Counted from the first letter of the stretch, positions 15,140 through 24,502 are shown. The stretch: 64,000 nucleotides of DNA from Saccharospirillum sp039982735 (GCF_039982735.1 NZ_JBDWXV010000011.1:682001-746000); one strand, 5' to 3'. The notes: generated from the sequence alone by a model not told the origin. Made by a program: numbers and translations.

Positions 15140-17773
15140 TTAGTCTTTCAGAGCCCGCTGTGCCATCTCAAAGACGTTTGATGACAGTGAATCGGTGGCC
15201 AGAATGGTCTCCAGAGCTGACGCCATCATCTTGCCACGGTCTGCATCGTAGCGTTTCCAGTCAGACAGCAGCGTTACCAGCCTGGCAGCCAGTTGCGGAT
15301 TCAGGGCGTTCAACTGCTGAACCACCTTCGCGAGTAAGGCATACCCCTCTCCCCTGGCATCGTGAAACGACTCGGTGTTCATCGCAAAGCCGACAATGAC
15401 ACTGCGCACCTTGTTCGGGTTCTTGATGTCAAACGCAGGGTGCTGCATCAGCGTTTCAATGCCCGGGACCGTCATGCCCGGCGTTCCCGCCTGCATGGTC
15501 AGCCATTGCTCAACCATCTGGGTATCCGACTGCCAACGCTCGTAAAAATCGCTCAGTAACGATTGTTGCAAGGCTTCGGCATCGCCCGCCAGCACCGCTC
15601 GCAGGGCGTTGCTGCGATCGGTCTGATTCGTGGCGCTGGCGTACAGTTCTGCGGCGAAATCGAACGCAGCCTGATCACCGGCCTTTAACCAGTACCAGAG
15701 GCTCAGGCCCTGCAGCTGTCGACGACCGGATTCTTCGGCATTGAATTCATAGGGTGCATCGCTGCTTAGCTTCTCGGTCAGAGACCGCCAGATGTCCCGG
15801 TAGCGGGTGGCGAGTGTCTTGACCAGGTGCTTGCGCGCAGCTATCAGATCGTCAATGTAGACGACGTCGACGGCGTCTTTGAGGATGGCATAGCCGGGCA
15901 AGGTCAGCATGCTGGCGCGAATGGCGTGGGACAGGGAGGCGTCGCCTGCTACATTGGCCACTGTCTCCACCAACACCGAAGGCGGTGTCAGAGAGCGACC
16001 GGCACGGTGATCCTCCGCCATGCTCAGAATGGCGCGACTATACAGTTGCTGCAAAGCGTCCCATCGGTTGAACCCGTTGGCATCGTTGGCGGCCAGGAAC
16101 GCGAGTTGCTCGTCACTGTAACCAAACGACCACTTCACCGGGGCCGAAAAGTCCCTCAGCAAACTGGGGACGGGCCGTTCCGATACCCCGGTAAAGACGA
16201 CCTCGGTCACTTCATCGGTGAGGGTCAGCACCTCGGTGCCAGCGTTGTAGTTGCCTCTGGTGTGAATTGGCAAGTCGTTGCCATCGGCACCCAACAGACC
16301 CAGCTTGACCGGAATCACAAAGGGGCGTTTATCGGTCTGCCCGGGTGTTGCCGGGCACGACTGATGAAAAAATAGCCGGTAGGTTTGGCTGTCTGCGTCG
16401 TAGTCGTCGGTGACCGACAACCGGGGTGTACCCGCCTGGGTATACCAGCGCTTGAACTGGGTCAGATCGAGACCGGACACCTGCTCCATGCAGGCCACGA
16501 AATCATCGGTAGTTACTGCCTGGCCGTCAAAGCGTTCAAAGTACAGATCGGAACCGCGTCGAAAGTCATCCGGACCGACCAGAGTGTGAATCATGCGCAC
16601 AACTTCGGCGCCCTTTTCGTACACGGTGGCGGTGTAGAAATTATTGATCTCAATGTACGAATCGGGCCGAACCGGGTGCGCCATCGGGCCGTTGTCTTCG
16701 GGGAACTGAACAGCCCGCAGACCGGCGACGGTTTCTATTCGCTTCACCGCACGGTCGTGTGTGTCGGAGCTGAACTCGGTATCGCGAAAAACGGTAAACC
16801 CTTCTTTCAGCGACAGCTGAAACCAGTCACGGCAGGTTACGCGGTTGCCACTCCAGTTGTGGAAATACTCGTGCGCGACAATGCCTTCGATGCGTTCAAA
16901 GCGCTGATCGTTCGAGGTATCAGGCGAGGCGAGTACAGCAGCACTGTTGAAAATATTCAGGCCTTTGTTTTCCATGGCGCCCATGTTGAAAAAGTCGGAG
17001 GCGACGATCATGAACAGATCCAGATCGTATTCCCGTCCATAGACTTCTTCGTCCCATTGCATGGCTTTTTTCAGGGAGTCCAGCGCAAAATCAACCTTGT
17101 GTGCATTCTGCGGTTCAACAAAAATTCTCAGCGTGACGTCACGACCGCTGCGCGTGGTGAACCGGTCATCCTTGCTGCTCAGGTCGCCAGCGACCAGCGC
17201 AAAAAGATAACTCGGTTTCGGAAAGGGGTCTTCCCAGACGGCATAGTGTCGTCCGCCTTCCAGAGCACCGCTGTCTACCGGATTCCCGTTCGACAACAGA
17301 ATCGGAAACTGGCCGGCGTCGGCTTCGATGCGGGTGGTAAAGGTCGCCATCACATCAGGGCGATCGGGGTAAAAGGTAATTTTGCGAAAACCTTCCGCCT
17401 CGCATTGGGTGCAGTACATTGAGCCAGACTGGTACAGACCTTCAAGCGAGGTATTGTTCTGCGGATCTATGCGAGTTACGGCACGAAAAATGAGCTGTTC
17501 TGAATCGCAATTCAGAGTGAGCACGCCATCCGCATAGTGATAGTCGGCACTACTCAGTTGCTTATCGTCCAACTGCAGGGACTGAATGTCCTGATCAATG
17601 CCGTTTAGCACCAGTTCGCGACTGGCGACGTCGGGATTTTTTTTCAGGGTCAGCTCTGACGAGACTTCGGTATAGCCATCAAAGAGGCTCACGGTCAGAT
17701 TAACGTGCTCTACCCAGAAAGCCGGTTGCTGGTACTCACTGAGGTAAATGGTTTTCGGATCCTGTGTTCTCAT
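15140..17773 (-). CDS. pepN: Aminopeptidase N
   Basis: 877 residues, like E. coli PepN (870). M1 family zinc aminopeptidase: exopeptidase motif GAMEN at 265-269, zinc site HEYFH at 301-305 with third ligand Glu324 in SLKEGF. The CTQCEAEGFRKITFYPDRPD stretch (about 121-140) is the gammaproteobacterial PepN signature. The enzyme is a cytoplasmic broad-specificity aminopeptidase in the late steps of protein turnover. The ATG at 17773 with GAGA upstream gives the family start; the frame is open to 17875 but that part is unrelated. Last gene of a minus-strand group nadK, yeaC, DUF2797, pepN, an order known from pseudomonads. Confidence 0.96.
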   Translation of the reverse strand: MRTQDPKTIYLSEYQQPAFWVEHVNLTVSLFDGYTEVSSELTLKKNPDVASRELVLNGIDQDIQSLQLDDKQLSSADYHYADGVLTLNCDSEQLIFRAVTRIDPQNNTSLEGLYQSGSMYCTQCEAEGFRKITFYPDRPDVMATFTTRIEADAGQFPILLSNGNPVDSGALEGGRHYAVWEDPFPKPSYLFALVAGDLSSKDDRFTTRSGRDVTLRIFVEPQNAHKVDFALDSLKKAMQWDEEVYGREYDLDLFMIVASDFFNMGAMENKGLNIFNSAAVLASPDTSNDQRFERIEGIVAHEYFHNWSGNRVTCRDWFQLSLKEGFTVFRDTEFSSDTHDRAVKRIETVAGLRAVQFPEDNGPMAHPVRPDSYIEINNFYTATVYEKGAEVVRMIHTLVGPDDFRRGSDLYFERFDGQAVTTDDFVACMEQVSGLDLTQFKRWYTQAGTPRLSVTDDYDADSQTYRLFFHQSCPATPGQTDKRPFVIPVKLGLLGADGNDLPIHTRGNYNAGTEVLTLTDEVTEVVFTGVSERPVPSLLRDFSAPVKWSFGYSDEQLAFLAANDANGFNRWDALQQLYSRAILSMAEDHRAGRSLTPPSVLVETVANVAGDASLSHAIRASMLTLPGYAILKDAVDVVYIDDLIAARKHLVKTLATRYRDIWRSLTEKLSSDAPYEFNAEESGRRQLQGLSLWYWLKAGDQAAFDFAAELYASATNQTDRSNALRAVLAGDAEALQQSLLSDFYERWQSDTQMVEQWLTMQAGTPGMTVPGIETLMQHPAFDIKNPNKVRSVIVGFAMNTESFHDARGEGYALLAKVVQQLNALNPQLAARLVTLLSDWKRYDADRGKMMASALETILATDSLSSNVFEMAQRALKD

Positions 17774-17878
17774 CAGTGTCTCACTTTTGCCCTTGTAGGG
17801 TCGGGTCGGAAAGGCCGTGTGTAACAGCCGATGCAATGGCCAGATATCAGGCTCAGGTAAAAGCCCGACAGCCAATCG

Positions 17879-18739
17879 TTAACGCAACACCACCTGGTAG
17901 CCGGTGTGGCGACGAATGTTGATAACGCCAGTATCGAGAATCCAGTACTGGCCTTTAATGCCGAGCAAAGTACCTTCGACAACCGGTTGTTTGTCGAGCG
18001 TCAGGCTGCTGACTTTTTCGGGGTACTGGTCTACCGGATAATCCAGCGACCGCACATCGGCGTGGTTGATCAACTGAATGGCCTGCAAACCATAGTCTGC
18101 GATCAGGGCATCCAGTTCCGGGCGACACTCGGCCACCAGCTGGTCACGCAGAGCGGGCAAATCCAGCGGCTCGGAGGTGCCTTTCAACATGGTGCGCCAG
18201 TTGGTTTTATCGGCGACATGCTGCTTGAAGACCACTTCCAGTAAGCCGGCCAGTTTGCGCGAGGAGACGCGGGCAATGATCATCGCCTGGGTCGCACCCT
18301 GGTCGACCCAGCGCGTCGGCACCTGTCCGCCACGGGTAATGCCCACCTTGATGCCGCTGGCGTTGGCCAGGTAGACGTAATGTGATTGCATGCAGGTCAC
18401 TTCCGCCCATTCCGGTTCGCGGCAGGTACCCTGATCGAAGTGGCATTTTTCCGGGCTCATCATGCAGCTGTCACATTGCGCCAGCGTCGTGAAATGTTCG
18501 TAGCAATAACCCTGGCCGAAGCTTTTATTAGTGACCTTGTCGCAATAAACGCAGCGAATCTCACCCAAATACTCTAGCCGGATGGGCGAGCCAATCCGCG
18601 CATTCATGTCGATCTCGTGGTCACCGAGCCGCAGCCGGTAATGCACTGGCGAGGTGGCATCGCTGAGCATTTTTTCCAGCCCGCCGCGACCGAGCTCAGT
18701 CGCGTTTTCACCGGGCTCGCTAAACAGGTCGAGATTCAT
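17879..18739 (-). CDS. DUF2797 protein with zinc-finger cluster
   Basis: 286 residues. The N-terminal third contains a dense Cys/His set (CVYC, GYCYEHF, AQCDSCMMSPEKCHF, GTCREPEW) that likely binds zinc. It is followed by VYLANASGIKVGITR and PTRWVDQGA, which resemble the core of a GIY-YIG nuclease fold (inference). DUF2797 is a conserved family of unknown role found next to yeaC and pepN in pseudomonads. Its start overlaps the yeaC stop (ATGA), so translation is coupled, and there is a 105-base gap to the pepN start. Confidence 0.85.
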   Translation of the reverse strand: MNLDLFSEPGENATELGRGGLEKMLSDATSPVHYRLRLGDHEIDMNARIGSPIRLEYLGEIRCVYCDKVTNKSFGQGYCYEHFTTLAQCDSCMMSPEKCHFDQGTCREPEWAEVTCMQSHYVYLANASGIKVGITRGGQVPTRWVDQGATQAMIIARVSSRKLAGLLEVVFKQHVADKTNWRTMLKGTSEPLDLPALRDQLVAECRPELDALIADYGLQAIQLINHADVRSLDYPVDQYPEKVSSLTLDKQPVVEGTLLGIKGQYWILDTGVINIRRHTGYQVVLR

Positions 18740-19014
18740 TGCAAGGTATCTCCGGCGCCGGGCAAGTTGATCACCTGGATATCATTCAGCTTTTCCGCCT
18801 TGCGCTTAACCGACTCGGGCCGATCAATGTAGCCCGTGCGGGCCTGTTCAGGCACGCCAATACTGATTTCATATTTCAGACAGGCTTCGAGGCACAGAGC
18901 CTTTTGCTCTTTGGTCAGCGCCACGCCATTGGGCCATCTACCAAGCTCAACGGCTTCTTTCAGCCGGCTGTACACTTCGGGAGACAAACTCCCTGCGACG
19001 GCATCAAAATTCAT
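18736..19014 (-). CDS. yeaC: YeaC family protein (DUF1315)
   Basis: 92 residues. SPEVYSRLKEAVELGRWPNG, VALTKEQKALCLEACLKYE closely follow E. coli YeaC. Small cytoplasmic protein of unknown function. I start at the ATG at 19014, preceded by GAGGG; the frame opens at 19032 without support. It overlaps the next gene by four bases. It sits 77 bases downstream of nadK on the same strand. Confidence 0.87.
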   Translation of the reverse strand: MNFDAVAGSLSPEVYSRLKEAVELGRWPNGVALTKEQKALCLEACLKYEISIGVPEQARTGYIDRPESVKRKAEKLNDIQVINLPGAGDTLQ

Positions 19015-19091
19015 AGGTTCACCCTCTTCCACCCTGCTGTGTCCTCATGTGCGGTCAAAGCGGCCAGACACAAGGGCGGCATTCATAACGG

Positions 19092-19991
19092 TTAGTCTTC
19101 GAGACGGTTGCCCCAGCCCAGTTTGGTGCGGCATATCTCATAATAGTTGTGATCTTCCGGGTGCAACAGTCGCAACGCCTGCGGGAACCGGCTGATGCGC
19201 AGCTCATCGCCCGGTGCGATGGCGATGTGGTGCTGGGCATCGAAACTGATTTGCGGTTCGAACCCGTGGTCTTCGCCCAGTTGAATGCTCAGGTTGGCGT
19301 CGGCACCGACCACCAGGGGCCGGTTATTCAGGCTATGCGGAAACATGGGCACCAGAATCATGGTATCGAGGCTCGGGTGCACCAGAGGTCCGCCCGCCGA
19401 GAGCGCATAGGCGGTAGAGCCGGTGGGGGTCGAAACGATCAGGCCATCGGACCGCTGGCTGTAGACAAACTGGCCGTTGATGTAGAGCTCGAATTCGATC
19501 ATACGGATGCTCTGACCGGAGTGCAGCACCACGTCATTCAGCGCCCGGCCCGTTTCCAGTACCTTGCCGTGCCGGATAATGCTCGCCTGCAGCAAAAAGC
19601 GGTTTTCAATGACGTAGCGGCCTGAAAACACATCCCGCACCTTCTGCTCCATCTCCACCGGCATAATGTCGGTCAAAAAACCCAGACGGCCGCGGTTGAT
19701 GCCCAGCAAAGGCACATTGAATTCTGCGAGGTCACGAGCGGCACCCAGCAGTGTGCCGTCGCCGCCGACCACAATGATCAGATCGGCCCACTGCCCCAGG
19801 CCCGGTCGGTCGAGGGCTTCACAATTCAACCCCGGTATGGCCTCTGCCAGCGGCAAGTCGATGCGACAGGCCCGGTTCAACTCGCTCAGCAAGTGTGTCA
19901 GCCGGCGGACAGAGTCAACCACGCTGTCGCTGTCGAGTCGGCCGACAATGCCAATCCGTTCGAAGGATTGGGTGTGTTCGGGTTTGGTCAT
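19092..19991 (-). CDS. nadK: NAD kinase
   Basis: 299 residues. The catalytic GGDGTLLGAAR motif (Asp as general base) is preceded by DLIIVV, and LGINRGRLGFLTDI and the second conserved motif SRSIRM/SDGLIVSTPTGSTAYALSAGG are present. It phosphorylates NAD to NADP using ATP. Family length is usual. It is divergent from the DUF1853 gene, with 54 bases between start codons, so the two promoters must overlap. Confidence 0.96.
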   Translation of the reverse strand: MTKPEHTQSFERIGIVGRLDSDSVVDSVRRLTHLLSELNRACRIDLPLAEAIPGLNCEALDRPGLGQWADLIIVVGGDGTLLGAARDLAEFNVPLLGINRGRLGFLTDIMPVEMEQKVRDVFSGRYVIENRFLLQASIIRHGKVLETGRALNDVVLHSGQSIRMIEFELYINGQFVYSQRSDGLIVSTPTGSTAYALSAGGPLVHPSLDTMILVPMFPHSLNNRPLVVGADANLSIQLGEDHGFEPQISFDAQHHIAIAPGDELRISRFPQALRLLHPEDHNYYEICRTKLGWGNRLED

Positions 19992-20045
19992 TCAGGTCGC
20001 TTCGGTTATCGTCCAGGGTTCCGAAGCATACCAGAAGGGAAGCGC

Positions 20046-20927
20046 ATGGACGAAGCCGTCAGCACGCAATTGCGACAGGATTTGACGTGGATCCTGCAGG
20101 CCCCTGCCCTGCTGCCTGCGCCCGAACTGAACTGGCGCCCCGGCGATGCCTTCTCAATCGACCTGATTGACCCGATCATTGCCACCCGTGGCGACGCACT
20201 CGAACAAGCCCGGCATGGTAAGCTGGGCCATTATTTCGAGGCCCTGGTACAGTCGCTGTTCAGCGCCTCGCCGAATTACCGGATTCTGGCCAGCAATTGC
20301 ATCATACGTGGCGCCACACGCACCCTCGGCGAGCTTGACCTGTTGCTGGAAGATCGCCGCCAGGGGCGAATTCTGCACCTTGAGCTGGCGCTCAAGTTTT
20401 ACCTGCTTATTTCTGCCGGCGCAGGTATCGCCCCCGAATGCCGCTGGATTGGATCCGGTTTTAAAGACTTCATGACCGTAAAATCGCAGCGACTGCTGTC
20501 GCACCAGTTGACCTTACCGGAGCGCGCTGAACGGGAAGGTGCCTGGCCCCGGCACTTACCAGTGCCCGATCATTCCCAGGGCTGGGTAACGGGTCGTGGT
20601 TTTGTCCCTTTCGACGACAGAAACAATGCGTCTCGGTGGCCGCTGATCGCCCCGAATGCACTGATCCGCCCCTGGCTAACGGAAACCCAGGCCCGGCAAC
20701 AGGGCTTGGCCGGTCGCTGGATCAACAAAAGCCAGTGGCTGTCTCAGCACCCGGGGCCAGAAGAGGCTCGCAAACACCCGGCACCGGCACAGTGGTTGGG
20801 CCGACTGCCCAACGAGTCCCACGACGGGCACTGGTTCATCGTACCCGATGACTGGCCAGAACAGGCCCGCGCCAGTATGCTGCGGCGCTTTGCATACGCC
20901 AGCAGTCCTACAGGAACGCCTTTGTGA
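20046..20927 (+). CDS. DUF1853 family protein
   Basis: 293 residues. LGHYFEALVQSLFSASPNY followed by LGELDLLLED and ILHLELALKFYL is the core of DUF1853 and looks like a PD-(D/E)xK nuclease-type fold (E, then ExDLL, then ELALK), an inference from motif spacing. Function is not established. The ATG at 20046 has GAAGGGA just upstream; the frame is open from 19893, inside nadK, but without support. The stop overlaps the next gene's GTG (GTGA). Pseudomonads carry the same gene divergent from nadK. Confidence 0.85.
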   Translation: MDEAVSTQLRQDLTWILQAPALLPAPELNWRPGDAFSIDLIDPIIATRGDALEQARHGKLGHYFEALVQSLFSASPNYRILASNCIIRGATRTLGELDLLLEDRRQGRILHLELALKFYLLISAGAGIAPECRWIGSGFKDFMTVKSQRLLSHQLTLPERAEREGAWPRHLPVPDHSQGWVTGRGFVPFDDRNNASRWPLIAPNALIRPWLTETQARQQGLAGRWINKSQWLSQHPGPEEARKHPAPAQWLGRLPNESHDGHWFIVPDDWPEQARASMLRRFAYASSPTGTPL

Positions 20928-21811
20928 ACCAGCCTGAAACCCAAACAGCAAGCCATCGAATCACGCTAGAAACCACACCTGGCGGGCTACAACGCCTGTG
21001 CGTGGTCAATGAATGCGCAGTCGCCACGCTCTACCTCCAAGGCGCCCATTTGACGTCGTTTCGGCCGCACGGTCAGGATGACCTGTTATGGGTGTCTGAC
21101 GCCGAGCCTTACCAGCCCGGCCAGGCCTTACGCGGCGGCATTCCGGTCTGCTGGCCCTGGTTTGGCCCCCACCCGGACGGCGCACCCTATCCGTCACACG
21201 GACTGGTCAGGACAGAGCTATGGAACTGGGAGGTTGTGCGCGATGACGCCAAGATCAGCCAACTGCGCCTCTGGCTCGAAACCGGCGGGACAGACTCTGG
21301 TTTTGCCCACCGGGCCCGGGTTGAACTGGTGGTAACGGTCGCTGACTCTCTGACCCTCAGTCTGATTACCACCAACCTTGGCGACAGCCCATTCACGCTC
21401 AGCCAGGCATTGCACAGCTACCTGCCGATTTCTTCGCCTGACTGCGTTTGCCTGACGGGTTTGACCGGCTACCCCTATCTCGACAAACTGACCGGAACAC
21501 GCCAGCCGTGGCCGGAGCCGTTTGCAGTGGATCAGGAAATTGACCGAATTGTATTGGATGAAGGGCAACCCGTCATGCTGGACGAACCGGGCAAGGTGCG
21601 CCGTTTCATCAAGCGCGAAGGCAGCCGGTCGCTGGTGGTCTGGAACCCCTGGATCGCCAAGAGCCGAACCCTCTCGAACTTCAATGACGACGACTACCGC
21701 TCCATGCTGTGCCTGGAAGCGGCCAACGCCGCCGATGACAGCAGGCAACTGCAGCCTGGCGAGCAACACCCGCTAACAACCGAACTTGGGCTGACGACGA
21801 CCGATGCGTGA
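20924..21811 (+). CDS. yeaD: D-hexose-6-phosphate mutarotase (YeaD type)
   Basis: 295 residues. Aldose-1-epimerase-like beta-sandwich: LQGAHLTSFRPHGQDDLLWVS, RGGIPVCWPWFGPH, PSHGLVRTELW (conserved His), then LSQALHSYLPIS (second His) and VWNPWIAKS, CLEAANA with the catalytic Glu. Members interconvert anomers of glucose-6-phosphate and related sugars. GTG start coupled to the DUF1853 stop. Its stop lies inside the start of the DnaJ-domain gene (8-base overlap), so all three plus-strand genes form an operon. Confidence 0.88.
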   Translation: MNQPETQTASHRITLETTPGGLQRLCVVNECAVATLYLQGAHLTSFRPHGQDDLLWVSDAEPYQPGQALRGGIPVCWPWFGPHPDGAPYPSHGLVRTELWNWEVVRDDAKISQLRLWLETGGTDSGFAHRARVELVVTVADSLTLSLITTNLGDSPFTLSQALHSYLPISSPDCVCLTGLTGYPYLDKLTGTRQPWPEPFAVDQEIDRIVLDEGQPVMLDEPGKVRRFIKREGSRSLVVWNPWIAKSRTLSNFNDDDYRSMLCLEAANAADDSRQLQPGEQHPLTTELGLTTTDA

Positions 21812-22397
21812 TGTCAACCTGCCACCCGGCCTGATGGAGGCTGTGGACGAGCTGCTGACAGAAGCACCCGCCGGATTGTCGGAGTACGACCTGATACAGG
21901 CTCTGGACCGGCACTACCCTGCGCTTTTTCCCAAGCCCAACCTGGGCGACCCGCTACTGCTGTTTCAGCACCATTTTGTGCTGATGCACCTGCTGTACCG
22001 CCTGCAGCAGGACAACCACCAGAAGTCCCGGAGGCTGTCGATCAGCCCACTGCGGATTCAGTGGCTGGCGGCAACCGGCGGCGAGGGCAAGGCCGTGAGC
22101 CCGAATCCGTCGCTGGCGGCTTATTATCTGGATTTCAGCAATTTGACAAAAGAAGACGGTTTCAGTGTAGAGCGGTTGTTGCAGGGGTTTTGGCGCCGTT
22201 TACTGGGTGAAGAGCAAGCGCCCGATGCGCTTGCCACCCTGGGCCTGGGGCCTTCCGCCAGCTTTTCTGACGTCAAGACCCGTTACCGGCAACTGGCCAA
22301 CGCTCATCATCCGGACAAGGGCGGTGACGCTGTTGAATTCGGGCGGATTCAACAGGCCTACGACACCCTGAAAGATCAGCAAAAATACCGCAAGTGA
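21804..22397 (+). CDS. DnaJ-domain protein with DnaJ-related N-terminal region
   Basis: 197 residues. The N-terminal 130 residues (YDLIQALDRHYPALFPKPNL, FQHHFVLMHLLYRLQ) match the DNAJ-related N-terminal domain, and a compact C-terminal J domain (ATLGLGPSASFSDVKTRYRQ, then AHHPDKGGD) keeps the HPD motif needed to stimulate Hsp70 ATPase. It is probably a DnaK co-chaperone of specialised use. It overlaps the mutarotase gene by 8 bases. The gene ends 55 bases before the convergent nfuA stop. Confidence 0.9.
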   Translation: MRDVNLPPGLMEAVDELLTEAPAGLSEYDLIQALDRHYPALFPKPNLGDPLLLFQHHFVLMHLLYRLQQDNHQKSRRLSISPLRIQWLAATGGEGKAVSPNPSLAAYYLDFSNLTKEDGFSVERLLQGFWRRLLGEEQAPDALATLGLGPSASFSDVKTRYRQLANAHHPDKGGDAVEFGRIQQAYDTLKDQQKYRK

Positions 22398-22452
22398 CCT
22401 TGCCTGGCAGCGACGTCACCCGGAAGCCAATCGATCTTACTGCCGGTGCACC

Positions 22453-23043
22453 TTACTGATAATAGGCGTTTTCGGTCACGGTATGATCGGTAACATCCCT
22501 AATGCCCTTCAAGCCCGGTACTTTTTCGAGCAAGGTTGCTTCAACGCCATTTTTCAACGTAATGTCGACCGCTGAGCAACCCTGGCAGCCACCGCCGAAC
22601 TTCAGCACCGCAACGTCTTCGGGCGTCAGTTCTTCAAGGCTGACCTCGCCCCCGTGTGACGCCAAGCCCGGGTTAATCTCGGTAAACAAGATGTAATTAA
22701 CCTGATCCTGCAGCGGGCTGTCGGCATTCACCTTGGGCATTTTGGCATTGGGCGCCTTGATGGTCAGCTGACCGCCCATCTTGTCTTCGGCGTAATCGAC
22801 AACAGCTTCATCGAGGTACGGCAGACTGTGCTTTTCCAGATAGACCCGGAACTGTGTCAGCTCGATGACTTCGTCGTTTTCTTTCTCTTCACCCGGACGG
22901 CAGTATGCCAGGCAGGTTTCAGCGAATTTAGTGCCAGGCTGGGTCACAAACATACGAACGGAGACACCGTCCGTGCTTTGCTTGGCCAGCAGACCCGCCA
23001 GATAATTCTGCGCGGAATCGGTAATGTTCATCTGAATATCCAT
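22453..23043 (-). CDS. nfuA: Fe-S cluster carrier protein NfuA
   Basis: 196 residues. N-terminal degenerate A-type carrier domain (about 1-95, with CLAYCRPGEE) and C-terminal Nfu domain carrying CxxC in GGGCQGCSAVDITL. It binds a [4Fe-4S] cluster at the dimer interface and passes it to apo-enzymes, mostly under oxidative stress or iron limitation. Length equals E. coli NfuA within a few residues. A second start, M5 at 23031, is possible. Monocistronic. Confidence 0.95.
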   Translation of the reverse strand: MDIQMNITDSAQNYLAGLLAKQSTDGVSVRMFVTQPGTKFAETCLAYCRPGEEKENDEVIELTQFRVYLEKHSLPYLDEAVVDYAEDKMGGQLTIKAPNAKMPKVNADSPLQDQVNYILFTEINPGLASHGGEVSLEELTPEDVAVLKFGGGCQGCSAVDITLKNGVEATLLEKVPGLKGIRDVTDHTVTENAYYQ

Positions 23044-23300
23044 GCCACAGACTCCGTAGTTGGACGATTAATCGGGAATGTTGAATGGGCGGTATTCTAT
23101 CGAACTTTGTCCGCCAACTGAATACCTGAGTGTTTTACTTGGTTATACAGATGTGGCCTGCTATCAGTGAATTCAAGGCGAACCATTGAACTTAGAGCAG
23201 AAAGGCCTATCGCACTGACCATAGGACCCCGTAGTGGCCTGGAATCAGATACTACGCGCACCAAAATCTGTGAGGTTGCGACAGATAACGGTATAACTAC

Positions 23301-23413
23301 TATATCAATACTTTTTGATATAGATTGAAAAAACACCCTGTTTGGTGTTTCATAGGGCACCTTCTTTAAGGCAGGGGTGGACCCTCCGTGACGGTCTGTC
23401 ACTATTTACGGAG
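23301..23413 (+). promoter_or_regulatory. Hairpin-rich leader upstream of metH
   Basis: The 421-base gap between nfuA and metH holds no gene but has three inverted repeats in series: TATATCAA/TTGATATA (23301-23322), AAACACC/GGTGTTT (23331-23350) and a two-tier hairpin CTCCGT...ACGGAG enclosing TGAC/GTCA (23384-23413), 51 bases before the metH ATG. The second has a T-run only on the minus strand. I do not recognise a known SAM, SAH or cobalamin riboswitch in it. Upstream of 23301 I see nothing definable. Confidence 0.45.
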
Positions 23414-23464
23414 CAAACAACCCATCCACGCCTTCTGTCACAGCCAACTGAACTGGAAGAGACA

Positions 23465-24502
23465 ATGACTCGCTCAGTCGCGGACGAACTCCGCCGTACG
23501 CTCCAAGACCGCATCATGGTACTGGACGGTGCCATGGGCACCTCCATCCAGGGGTACCCACTCGAGGAAGCCGACTTCCGTAAAAGGCACTTCGAAGACC
23601 ACCCGAGCCCGCTCAAAGGCAACAACGACCTATTGTCGCTGACTCGCCCCGACATCATCGAGGAAATTCACGACTCCTTCTTCGAGATCGGTGCCGACTT
23701 CGCCTGCACCAATGCGTTCAGCGCCACCACCGTTGCCCAGGCCGACTATCACCTCGAACACGCTGTATACGACATCAACTACGCGGCGGCCCAGTGTGCC
23801 CGGCGCAGTGCCGACAAGTGGTCAATGAAGACACCGGAGCAGAAACGTTACGTCATCGGCTGCCTGGGGCCCACCAACCGAACCGCCTCAATGTCGCCCG
23901 ACGTCAACGACCCGGGCAAGCGCCTGGTCTCCTTCGACGATCTGGTTCAGGCCTACAAGGAAGCGTCCATTGCGCTGATCGATGGCGGTGTCGATCTGAT
24001 CATGGTCGAAACGGTATTCGATACGCTCAACGCCAAGGCCGCTGTCTTCGCGGTGCTTGAGCTGAAACAGGAACGTGGACTGGACATTCCGCTGATGGTC
24101 TCCGGCACCATTACCGATGCCAGTGGCCGCACTCTGTCGGGCCAGACGCCTGAGGCCTTCTGGGTGTCGCTAGAGCACGGTGAGCTGTTCAGTATCGGCT
24201 TGAATTGCGCCCTGGGCGCCAAAGACATGCTGCCGCATATCAAGGCGCTCGACAAACACGCCACCTGTTTGATTTCGGCTCACCCCAATGCGGGCCTGCC
24301 CAACGAGTTTGGCGAATATGATCAGTCCGCCGAGCAAATGGCGGAACAGGTACGTCCCTTTCTGAGCGAAGGCCACGTCAATATTATCGGTGGCTGCTGC
24401 GGTACCACACCGCAACACATTGCCCAGTTGAGAAAGCTGGCCGATGAATACTCACCGCGCCCGCTGCGCGATCTGGCCGCGGAGGTTGCCGATGAAGCCT
24501 AA
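23465..24502 (+). CDS. metH: Methionine synthase, homocysteine-binding subunit (split MetH, N-terminal part)
   Basis: 345 residues, the length of the first domain of E. coli MetH (about 1-353). MVLDGAMGTSIQGYPLEEAD opens the homocysteine methyltransferase barrel; the zinc Cys are in IGLNCALGAKDM and IIGGCCGTTPQHI. The protein ends normally just where the linker to the folate domain would begin. The downstream gene carries the remaining MetH domains, starting 11 bases before this stop. The two products together have all MetH modules, so they probably form one enzyme that transfers the methyl group of methyltetrahydrofolate to homocysteine. The start at 23465 has GGAAGAGA upstream. Confidence 0.9.
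   Translation: MTRSVADELRRTLQDRIMVLDGAMGTSIQGYPLEEADFRKRHFEDHPSPLKGNNDLLSLTRPDIIEEIHDSFFEIGADFACTNAFSATTVAQADYHLEHAVYDINYAAAQCARRSADKWSMKTPEQKRYVIGCLGPTNRTASMSPDVNDPGKRLVSFDDLVQAYKEASIALIDGGVDLIMVETVFDTLNAKAAVFAVLELKQERGLDIPLMVSGTITDASGRTLSGQTPEAFWVSLEHGELFSIGLNCALGAKDMLPHIKALDKHATCLISAHPNAGLPNEFGEYDQSAEQMAEQVRPFLSEGHVNIIGGCCGTTPQHIAQLRKLADEYSPRPLRDLAAEVADEA

Noticed and set aside
16385..17422. Plus-strand open frame of 345 codons
   Set aside because: It lies fully antisense to pepN, has no ribosome-binding site and its composition is what the opposite strand of a high-GC gene gives.
23097..23402. Minus-strand open frame of 101 codons upstream of metH
   Set aside because: No ribosome-binding site or recognisable motif, and it covers the hairpin-rich leader.
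23301..23413. SAM, SAH or cobalamin riboswitch before metH
   Set aside because: I could not find the conserved core bases of any of these; left as an unnamed structured leader.
24480..24502. metH frameshift mutation or sequencing error
   Set aside because: The second part has its own strong ribosome-binding site and start at a domain border, so a natural two-gene form is more likely, though not proven.
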